Source: Prevotella sp. (GTDB lineage Bacteria; Bacteroidota; Bacteroidia; Bacteroidales; Bacteroidaceae). Taken from it: a DNA stretch of 64,000 nt. The notes beneath the pieces are model-generated. The model saw only the letters and a list, made by a program, of their open reading frames with translations. It was not told the origin of the DNA and searched no databases. Of this stretch, positions 1-5,503 are shown piece by piece. Position 1 is the stretch's first letter. Every line of letters starts with the position of its first letter. The stretch lies in contig JAFUAY010000007.1 of NCBI GenBank assembly GCA_017460515.1, positions 1 through 64,000 of the forward strand, written 5' to 3'. Position numbers and translations under genes: made by a program.

Positions 1-247
1 CCACGATAGTGCCGTCTACCTCGAAGATGAGATTCTTGACAAGTTCAGGCTTTAGGTAATTGGGATTACTGCCCTCGCCGGTACTCATTTTCACTGCCAC
101 GCGTCCCTTAGCCGGAACGCCCAGGGCTTTGTATATCTTCACCAACGACTCAGGGCTGATGTCCCTGGTCAGATATACCGTGCTCTGTGCAAGAGCCGCT
201 GCCGATGCCATCAGCATCATTGCAGCTATCATCATTCCCTTTCTCAT
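1..247 (-). CDS. DUF362 family protein, N-terminal part (runs off window)
   Basis: Read on the minus strand from the ATG at 245-247. The product starts with a signal peptide (MRKGMMIAAMMLMASAAALA, then Q) and continues into VYLTRDISPESLVKIYKALG and VAVKMSTGEGSNPNYLKPEL. I recognise this as the N-terminus of the DUF362 family, which in many bacteria is linked to 4Fe-4S ferredoxin modules; its biochemical role is not settled. About 82 residues are visible before the window edge. The stop of the upstream flavoprotein gene is at 251, so the two genes are three bases apart and probably form one transcript. The export signal suggests the mature protein is periplasmic. Confidence 0.82.
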   Translation of the reverse strand, partial: MRKGMMIAAMMLMASAAALAQSTVYLTRDISPESLVKIYKALGVPAKGRVAVKMSTGEGSNPNYLKPELVKNLIFEVDGTIV

Positions 248-250
248 ATT

Positions 251-805
251 TTACAGTTTTCCTACCAGTTCAATTACCTTCTGTTTGGTTTCCTCAGTTT
301 TCTGCTCGTCAATCTTGGCACTGACGTAGCCCATATTTTCTACTTTCCAGTAGTTGCAGATGTCACGGAACTCAGCGATAGCACCGTCATAGACACCAGG
401 CGAATAGGATGACATCAGCAGGGCCATCTTCTTCACCTTGGCAGGAGCGTTCACGCAGTACATACGCTGAACGGGAGCCTGGATCTGTGCGCAGAGCGTA
501 AAATAATAGATGGGTGCTGCCAATACCAGCACCTCTGCCTCTGCCATAAGGGGGTAAAGTTCCTGCATATCGTCTTTCTGAATGCAGGCACCATTGCCCT
601 GGTGCCCTCCTTCGATGTTATCAACATCGTGGACCCCTCCCTTATGACAGTATTCACAGGCTAGACAGCCAGCAATCTTCTTTTTCGACACGTTTACCAG
701 TGTGACCTGATGACCTGCTGCCGAGGCAGCCTTCTTGTACTCTTCCGCCATCCATGCGGTGTTGCCGTTTGCTCGTGGTGAGCCTTGTAGAATCAGAATG
801 TTCAT
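251..805 (-). CDS. Flavodoxin-fold NAD(P)H-dependent FMN reductase with in-frame insert
   Basis: 184 residues. The N-terminus MNILILQGSPRANGNT is the FMN-phosphate-binding loop of the NADPH-dependent FMN reductase / iron-sulfur flavoprotein superfamily, and the APIYYFTLCAQIQAPVQRM stretch is the second flavin-contact region. A cysteine cluster (CLACEYCH) follows residue 45. Between this cluster and the conserved GNGACIQKDDM, residues 56-69 (GGVHDVDNIEGGHQ) look foreign: relatives known to me go almost directly from CEYCH to GxGxCIQKDD. The same peptide pattern sits in the MsrA fusion near 22.0 kb. Probably a cytosolic flavin or quinone/disulfide reductase, cotranscribed with the downstream DUF362 gene from a TATATTTG box at 850-857. 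Confidence 0.88.
   Translation of the reverse strand: MNILILQGSPRANGNTAWMAEEYKKAASAAGHQVTLVNVSKKKIAGCLACEYCHKGGVHDVDNIEGGHQGNGACIQKDDMQELYPLMAEAEVLVLAAPIYYFTLCAQIQAPVQRMYCVNAPAKVKKMALLMSSYSPGVYDGAIAEFRDICNYWKVENMGYVSAKIDEQKTEETKQKVIELVGKL
599..640 (-). repeat. 42-nt in-frame palindromic insert, copy 1
   Basis: On the minus strand the insert runs GGA GGG, four bases plus a 17-base perfect hairpin (CGATGTT-GAT-AACATCG, 613-629), two bases, GGA GGG, CAC CAG. The two GGAGGG hexamers are 30 bases (10 codons) apart. Copy 2 lies at 21982-22023, inside an unrelated gene, with the same architecture. The hairpin is identical in the two copies, while most other positions inside the element differ. It adds 14 codons without shifting the frame. 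Confidence 0.8.
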
Positions 806-849
806 AATCGTATTTGAATTTGTTTTAGTGTGATTGCATTATTGCAGGG

Positions 850-857
850 CAAATATA
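850..857 (-). promoter_or_regulatory. -7 box TATATTTG for flavoprotein/DUF362 genes
   Basis: TATATTTG (minus strand) fits the Bacteroidota sigma-ABfr -7 consensus TAnnTTTG. It lies 45 bases before the ATG at 805. Confidence 0.6.
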
Positions 858-861
858 CGAA

Positions 862-894
862 GAATCCCCCATATATGCGCGATATGGAGGAATC
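862..894 (-). terminator. Terminator-like hairpin next to a promoter (composite copy A)
   Basis: CCCCCATAT pairs with ATATGGAGG (one mismatch) around a short loop. On the minus strand a T-rich stretch follows, then the TATATTTG -7 box of the flavoprotein gene at 850-857. The hairpin lies just after the DMT-transporter fragment, so it could end that transcript while the promoter behind it starts the next. It matches three other composites at 1964, 36556 and 38946 in layout and in the neighbouring TTTGTGATT. Confidence 0.55.
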
Positions 895-915
895 TTTTGT
901 GATTTTTTACGAACC

Positions 916-1203
916 TTATTTCGCGGCCAGCCAGCAGCCGAGGGCCATGATGATTGAGGCGATGATGAGTATGGCGCTGACGGGTTCGCCAAGGAACACA
1001 ACGGAGAGCAGGGCTCCGATGAAGGGGGCGGTGGCGTAGTAGGTGCTGGTCTTGGCGGCGCCGATGGTTCGCTGGGCGTAGGTGTAGAAGTAGATGCTCA
1101 GACCATAGGCCACATAGCCTAAAGCCAGAATGATGAGCAGATGCTGCCAGGCGGGTAACTGTTCGCCGATGGCGAGGTTTTGTCTATCTTTCATTGCTTC
1201 CAT
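916..1203 (-). pseudogene. EamA/DMT-family transporter, C-terminal fragment
   Basis: 95 residues: WQHLLIILALGYVAYGLSIYFYTYAQRTIGAAKTSTYYATAPFIGALLSVVFLGEPVSAILIIASIIMALGCW, cut here into shorter recognisable parts: GYVAYGLSIYFYTYAQRTIG, PFIGALLSVVFLGEP and IIMALGCWLA. This is the end of an EamA (DMT) drug/metabolite transporter, which is normally near 290 residues with ten membrane segments; only about three segments remain. The rest is missing and DUF554 abuts directly, so I read it as a deletion remnant. The leading residues MEAMKDRQNLAIGEQ still look like a loop of the parent protein. Confidence 0.75.
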
Positions 1204-1218
1204 TCTATTGCTTGCGAG

Positions 1219-1908
1219 CTACATCAGCGACAGGACAAGATACCAAACTACGGGTACCAATAGCGAGGGCAGCAGGTTGAGCGTCTTGCAGTCCTTCAGG
1301 TTCAGCAGGCCAAGTCCGCTGCCGGTAATCATCAGTCCACCTACAATCAGCAACTCCGACATCAGACTGTCGCTGATGGCAGTACTGCTTATTTCGGCTA
1401 CGACGTAGAACATTCCCTGCCACAGAAACAAGACGGGGGCAGCCAATACCATACCCACCCCGTATGTGGAGGCAAAGACGGTACTGCTAACGAAGTCGAG
1501 CGTGGCATTGGTGAAGAGGAATGTGTGGTCGCCCTTCAAGGCCGAGATGACAGGCCCCAGCATCGAGAGCGGTCCGATGCAGTAGAGTAGGATGGCGGTA
1601 CTCAGACCGTCGCCAAGCTTATTGACATTGCCCGACTGTGAACGTCTGTTTACAAGCCGCTTGAAGCGCCCGTCGATGTCGAGCCGGGTGCCGCATACTC
1701 CGCCTATTGCCAGCGAAAGGATAAAGAGTACGGGGTATGCGCTCTTGGACAGATGGCTGATGGTGGCATTCAGGCCGATGGCCAGTGATGCAAGCCCCAG
1801 GCCCGTATATAGCACTTCCTTGTATTTCTCTTTTACACCCCTATGCAGAAGTGCTCCCAACAGCGAGCCGGCTATAATAGCGCAGGTATTTACAATGGTT
1901 CCTATCAT
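1219..1908 (-). CDS. DUF554 family integral membrane protein
   Basis: 229 residues, full length for the family. MIGTIVNTCAIIAGSLLGALLH is the typical DUF554 opening and NKLGDGLSTAILLYCIGPLSMLG is another conserved part; there are about six or seven hydrophobic segments. DUF554 proteins (YqgA/YdfK type) are inner-membrane proteins without a proven function, sometimes suggested to be transporters. A TACCTTTG box (1949-1956) and an upstream hairpin precede the ATG at 1908, giving a leader of about 40 bases. The gene runs towards the DMT fragment, with 15 bases between them. Confidence 0.88.
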   Translation of the reverse strand: MIGTIVNTCAIIAGSLLGALLHRGVKEKYKEVLYTGLGLASLAIGLNATISHLSKSAYPVLFILSLAIGGVCGTRLDIDGRFKRLVNRRSQSGNVNKLGDGLSTAILLYCIGPLSMLGPVISALKGDHTFLFTNATLDFVSSTVFASTYGVGMVLAAPVLFLWQGMFYVVAEISSTAISDSLMSELLIVGGLMITGSGLGLLNLKDCKTLNLLPSLLVPVVWYLVLSLM

Positions 1909-1948
1909 ATTGTGTATAATCTCGTACTATTCAAAAAAAAATTGTCGG

Positions 1949-1991
1949 CAAAGGTAAGCAAAATTCCCCGTACTCTGGTGAATACGGGGAA
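1949..1991 (-). promoter_or_regulatory. Terminator-promoter composite, copy B
   Basis: The hairpin TTCCCCGTA/TACGGGGAA (1964-1972 with 1983-1991, nine pairs) is followed on the minus strand by a T-rich stretch and the -7 box TACCTTTG (1949-1956) for the DUF554 gene. The T-rich side after the stem fits a Rho-independent terminator for whatever read in from upstream, here the cupin gene of which only a tail remains. Copies at 36556 and 38946 share most of the stem and the flanking AAAGATTTG. Confidence 0.65.
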
Positions 1992-2052
1992 AGATTTGTG
2001 ATTAATTAGGAGAATCGCTTCCTTACAATCTTTTTACCTATGTCTATATTTC

Positions 2053-2113
2053 CTATTTTAGTTTGTTATACACTTCGTCCGTCACAGGCTCCAGCCACTC
2101 GTTGCTCGAACCC
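2053..2113 (-). pseudogene. Cupin gene, 3' tail only
   Basis: The minus strand translates to GSSNEWLEPVTDEVYNKLK and a TAG stop. This nearly matches the C-terminus of the intact cupin at 30846-31247 (GASNEWLEPVTDEIYNQLK). The rest of the gene is replaced by the transposase remnant beginning near 2115, so it is the scar of an insertion or deletion event. Confidence 0.75.
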
Positions 2114-2136
2114 GCTTGTGGGCAGCCAACTGCGGC

Positions 2137-2645
2137 TCAACGCCTTCGAGACCGCTCAGCCTTAATTCTGGCTAATATCAGATAGGCGATGATTGCTACC
2201 CAAAGGTGGATTCGCACAGCATTCTCGGAATATCCCCATAGGGTTTTAACTACGATGTTCTGCTTTATCCATTTGAAGAAAACTTCAATATCCCACCTAT
2301 GTCTATACAGACAAGCGACCTCAGATGCGCTGATTGCCATGCGTGATATGGATGTTGGCAGGAATGCTGCCTCTGAGATTCAGCAATGTATGCATCTTCA
2401 CTGCTTCCTTGCTGTATTTCCCTAAGGCCCACGTCGCCAGCTTGATACTGGTGGATATAGTGGTGGAGTCAAGGGCATAAAGGACATTGTCCACAGTAAT
2501 CTCTGGTACCGCAGTCTTTGAGTATAAAGGTCTGACAACACTGATGAGGTACGTCCCCAACTCCTCGTAGATGCGATAGTCGCGATTCTCGTTGGCACGG
2601 GAAAGGGACGACTGATTGACCGTGTTACGGAATCCGAGGTGATCT
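2137..2645 (-). pseudogene. IS4-family transposase, multiply deleted
   Basis: Two pieces in different frames. The upstream piece (about 2323-2645) encodes SSLSRANENRDYRIYEELG, VYALDSTTISTSIKLA and AVKMHTLLNLRGSIP, the IS4-family region around the first catalytic Asp. The downstream piece (2137-2340) encodes CLYRHRWDIEVFFKWIKQNI and LWGYSENAVRIHLWVAIIAY, the region around the catalytic Glu (YRxRW..E.FFKW). About 150 residues between them, including the second Asp, are missing, and both ends are truncated. It cannot encode an active enzyme. I found no convincing terminal inverted repeats. Confidence 0.85.
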
Positions 2646-2830
2646 TGCTCAACATCACGTCTGACTACAATGGTCGTCTGCTGGCTGCCGACATCAAAGC
2701 CTACTTCGAGGCGAACCGCAACGCAGTAGAAGTACTCTTGTTCAAAGGAAAGAAGACCATCTCCGTAAACAGATACGCTGCTCAAAGCCCCATGTTCTAC
2801 AGGCAGTTCCGCAAAAAATACGAGCAATAA
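2639..2830 (+). pseudogene. Unidentified coding fragment on the plus strand
   Basis: Open from the transposase junction to a TAA at 2828-2830: ILLNITSDYNGRLLAADIKA, YFEANRNAVEVLLFKG, KTISVNRYAAQSPMFYRQFR, KKYEQ. Composition and codon use look like real protein and the frame is clean up to the stop, whereas the opposite strand here is implausible. I do not recognise the family. It is probably the 3' end of a gene cut by the insertion of the IS4 element. Confidence 0.4.
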
Positions 2831-3030
2831 AAAAGCCGCACCATACATGATGCAGCCTTTTATTCAAATGGAGCAGTATCTGTAAAGCCTTACTCCCCGC
2901 ACTCAGCGGCGTAGCCAGAACTTTCATTCTGACGATGCAAAGATAGGCATTATTTCTGAATTACGCAAACTTTTAAGGGGAAAAATGCACATTTCGACCT
3001 TATTCTGCTCCTTATTCCAAGAATTCTTTG

Positions 3031-3038
3031 TACTTTTG
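3031..3038 (+). promoter_or_regulatory. -7 box TACTTTTG
   Basis: TACTTTTG lies 24 bases before the ATG at 3062. A clear -33 box is not visible. Confidence 0.5.
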
Positions 3039-3061
3039 TAGCCAAACAACGAGAGCAGGAT

Positions 3062-3565
3062 ATGAAGAGAAGAAGCCCCATACACGCCTACAAACGGCTA
3101 CTGGCTAAGGACCAAGACTGGGATTACGCCTACCTCATAGCCCTGGAGAAAAAGAAACTCCAGCGGATGCATGACTGCATCAAGAGTGAAGGACATTTGG
3201 AAAACAATGCCATCGTAGTACGAGACATTGCCATCTGCATCCGCCTCATTGACATCTTCATGGAGGATGATGCCGTCTTTAACACATGGCTCCACCAGTC
3301 TTTCTCTGAAGAAATGAAATTCAGTAAACTGAAGGATGGGCTGTTCGCACTTGACGATACAGGAAGAAAGCCCATCGCCGATTATCCTGTCTATGTGAAC
3401 GTGAAGAATGAGCGTCGTTTCTTCCGCGCTACCCCTATCAGGGATGCACAGACAGCGGGCGACAGAGACAAGGCCATCCTCTCAATAGTAAGCCTGCGAC
3501 AACAGAAAGCCCTCCACCTCTATCATCTAATCAGGGAGTATAATCTGCTGACGTGGTGGGATTGA
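3062..3565 (+). CDS. Hypothetical protein (167 aa)
   Basis: Basic N-terminus (MKRRSPIHAYKRLLAKDQDW) and a mainly helical, soluble composition without signal peptide or membrane segment. The end, LYHLIREYNLLTWWD, is rich in aromatics. I do not recognise a family. Proteins of this size and style occur in mobile regions of gut Bacteroidota, and this one stands between an IS scar and a restriction-modification operon. It has its own promoter (3031) and a terminator-like hairpin after it (3592-3632), so it is probably a single-gene transcript. Confidence 0.6.
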   Translation: MKRRSPIHAYKRLLAKDQDWDYAYLIALEKKKLQRMHDCIKSEGHLENNAIVVRDIAICIRLIDIFMEDDAVFNTWLHQSFSEEMKFSKLKDGLFALDDTGRKPIADYPVYVNVKNERRFFRATPIRDAQTAGDRDKAILSIVSLRQQKALHLYHLIREYNLLTWWD

Positions 3566-3591
3566 TATGGCAGGAACCTGTCACCTGTCAT

Positions 3592-3632
3592 AACGTGCCA
3601 CACCGCGATGAATGTGGCGGACGTTTTTAGAA
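3592..3632 (+). terminator. Rho-independent terminator-like hairpin
   Basis: ACGTGCCACA pairs with TGTGGC-GG-ACGT (two-base bulge) and is followed by TTTTT. It stands 27 bases after the stop of the 167-residue gene. Confidence 0.6.
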
Positions 3633-3901
3633 TTATTTGCGAACTACACAGGGATTTCCAAGCGATATCGTAGCGTAGGCGTAGCAAGGGAGATGGAAGG
3701 GAGATGGAAGGGACAAGCGAGGGGGATTATCTTTGTATGACGAAAAACGAATGCAATGCAATATTGCAATATGAATTACCCGATAACAAGTTAATTGCTA
3801 TTGGGTAACTCTATACAATTCATTCAGCTCTCGCCACATGTTCTTAGCGTGAGAGGGTTTCTACATAGCAGATTGCTTTGTAGTATGCTATATCTTATTG
3901 A
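3633..3901. other. Gene-free stretch with small repeats and a stray promoter
   Basis: Holds two tandem copies of GGGAGATGGAA (3688-3709), a TATCTTTG box (3728-3735) with a 23-codon ORF starting two bases after it (MTKNECNAILQYELPDNKLI), an imperfect inverted repeat TTACCC/GGGTAA (about 3777-3809), and a hairpin CTCTC/GAGAG near 3830. The short ORF may be the start of a lost gene. I see no intact gene. Confidence 0.4.
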
Positions 3902-4273
3902 TTAACTTCTTAAACCTTGTTCAAAGTCTGGAAGGTATTGAGCAGGTATTGTTTTGCGGATTGCAGATATATTCTGATACTTTCCTTGCACAAAGTTATG
4001 ATATCTGCATAAATGCTCAACAAAAGCATTACAATTGACTCTTTTATAGATAGACCCATTTCCGGCAGTAAAGCGCAAGCATCCTGCAGAGGGAAGCCTT
4101 CTGGTATGGAAACAGACACGTCCCTCACTTCCCCAAGCTCCTTGGTCCTCGTTGTTCTCCCATGTAAGTGAAACTGAACCATCGGACTTTGCCAAGAATC
4201 CCAAAAGTTCATAATAATCTTCAGGACAAGTAAAGCTTACCTGTTTGTTCCTTCCAAAAAATGATTTGTACAT
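3902..4273 (-). CDS. Hypothetical protein, third gene of the R-M operon (123 aa)
   Basis: MYKSFFGRNKQVSFTCPEDY begins a small, soluble, cysteine-containing protein (six Cys) with an aromatic-rich middle. No family recognised. It lies 37 bases after the HNH nuclease gene on the same strand and probably shares its transcript, so it could be an accessory of the restriction-modification system. It does not show the Vsr nuclease motifs that sometimes accompany C5 methyltransferases, nor an HTH of a controller protein. A passenger gene is equally possible. Confidence 0.5.
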   Translation of the reverse strand: MYKSFFGRNKQVSFTCPEDYYELLGFLAKSDGSVSLTWENNEDQGAWGSEGRVCFHTRRLPSAGCLRFTAGNGSIYKRVNCNAFVEHLCRYHNFVQGKYQNISAIRKTIPAQYLPDFEQGLRS

Positions 4274-4310
4274 AGTCTTAGGTATTATAAGTTAATGTTA
4301 GAAATATTTC

Positions 4311-5501
4311 TTAAGCAGCATTATAGAGTATTCGCAACTGTTTCCTAATATCAGCAAAGGATAGGCATTGACTTAGTTCTGCATGCAACCCAACATTGAT
4401 GACATATATGAACGATTCTTTCCGATAATATTTATCACCGATAGTCTTTAACGATTGTTCTATATTTTGCGATTTTGCCAACAAGCAAACCAACTGATAG
4501 TCTTTGTTTGTTACTTGGGTGTGATTGTTAGGATGGGCTTTTGTATAGTGCTGCGTGGCAGTCAACTTTATAAGGTTTTCCAAATAGTGAGCTATCTCTG
4601 GGAATTGAGATTTGGGGAATATATGGTGTACCTGAGTGGCATCACCATTAGCATATTGGTCTCTCACTTCGCTATCCACCTGTATCTTACGCAACAGATT
4701 CATTGCCTTAGTCACTTGATAAGCATCATATGCCTCTTGCTGCTGTATTTCTTCGGCCGTTGCTGCCTCTTGTCGAGTTTGAGACTTAGCCTTATCTATA
4801 TCACGCCAATTCTTGCGGTTGTACATCAAATCAGAGAAAGCAATAATATCCTTGGACAATCTGCCTTTCTCCGTTCCTTGAATATCGTTCTCTGCCGAAT
4901 AAACATTGATTACTTTTGTAAAGATACGGGCCACTTCCACAGTACCATTGATTGCAGTATTGCCAATGATAAACCGAGTATACCTTTCTTTGAGTTCTGT
5001 ATAATCCTGCTGGGAAACAATTCCTTTTATACAAGCATTCTTGAACTCCTCGAAATACTTCATGATACCGCTGTCCGACAACACTCTTGTGATATACACA
5101 TACAGGAAATTGTAGGCATTACGCTCTTTGGTGGCGATATAGTCCAAGATATCCAAGTTGGCAATGCCGTAGTAGTTCACATTTCCTCTTTTTTCTATGT
5201 TGAGTACATGAGCATAAGCCAACATTCGTAGAGGCTGCTGAATGAATTTGTCATATTCATGGCGGGCTGTCTCATTCTTTGGACTCGGTTTGCCAAATAT
5301 TGCAGATGCGTTTTTGATAAAGTATTGCATATCCCACACATCTTGTACAGTAAACTCGCCTTGGGGATTCAAGTTAATGAGACAATCTGCAATAAAGCAG
5401 ACAACGTCTGGTGTACACTTCTGGTCCATAAAACGTGCATCGTGACTTTTACGGACATCCAGATCATACTTGCTTAGGAATTTAGTTATTACATCAATCA
5501 T
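4311..5501 (-). CDS. HNH endonuclease, probable restriction enzyme of the dual methyltransferase
   Basis: 396 residues. The C-terminal third carries HHIFPKSQF (292-300) and ENLIKLTATQHYTKAHP (308-324), the beta-beta-alpha metal HNH signature with general-base His and structural Asn/His. The N-terminal 280 residues are helical and presumably bind DNA. The start codon is two bases after the stop of the methyltransferase gene, so the two are cotranscribed and probably form one restriction-modification pair. HNH-type restriction enzymes paired with combined C5/N6 methylation are known from the Eco31I/Esp3I group (type IIS, asymmetric sites); membership of that group is inference. It could also be a generic HNH defence nuclease. 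Confidence 0.75.
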   Translation of the reverse strand: MIDVITKFLSKYDLDVRKSHDARFMDQKCTPDVVCFIADCLINLNPQGEFTVQDVWDMQYFIKNASAIFGKPSPKNETARHEYDKFIQQPLRMLAYAHVLNIEKRGNVNYYGIANLDILDYIATKERNAYNFLYVYITRVLSDSGIMKYFEEFKNACIKGIVSQQDYTELKERYTRFIIGNTAINGTVEVARIFTKVINVYSAENDIQGTEKGRLSKDIIAFSDLMYNRKNWRDIDKAKSQTRQEAATAEEIQQQEAYDAYQVTKAMNLLRKIQVDSEVRDQYANGDATQVHHIFPKSQFPEIAHYLENLIKLTATQHYTKAHPNNHTQVTNKDYQLVCLLAKSQNIEQSLKTIGDKYYRKESFIYVINVGLHAELSQCLSFADIRKQLRILYNAA

Positions 5502-5503
5502 AG

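Noticed and set aside
3688..3709. Tandem GGGAGATGGAA as a CRISPR-like or iteron array
   Set aside because: Only two adjacent copies without spacers and no palindromic arms; simple slippage.
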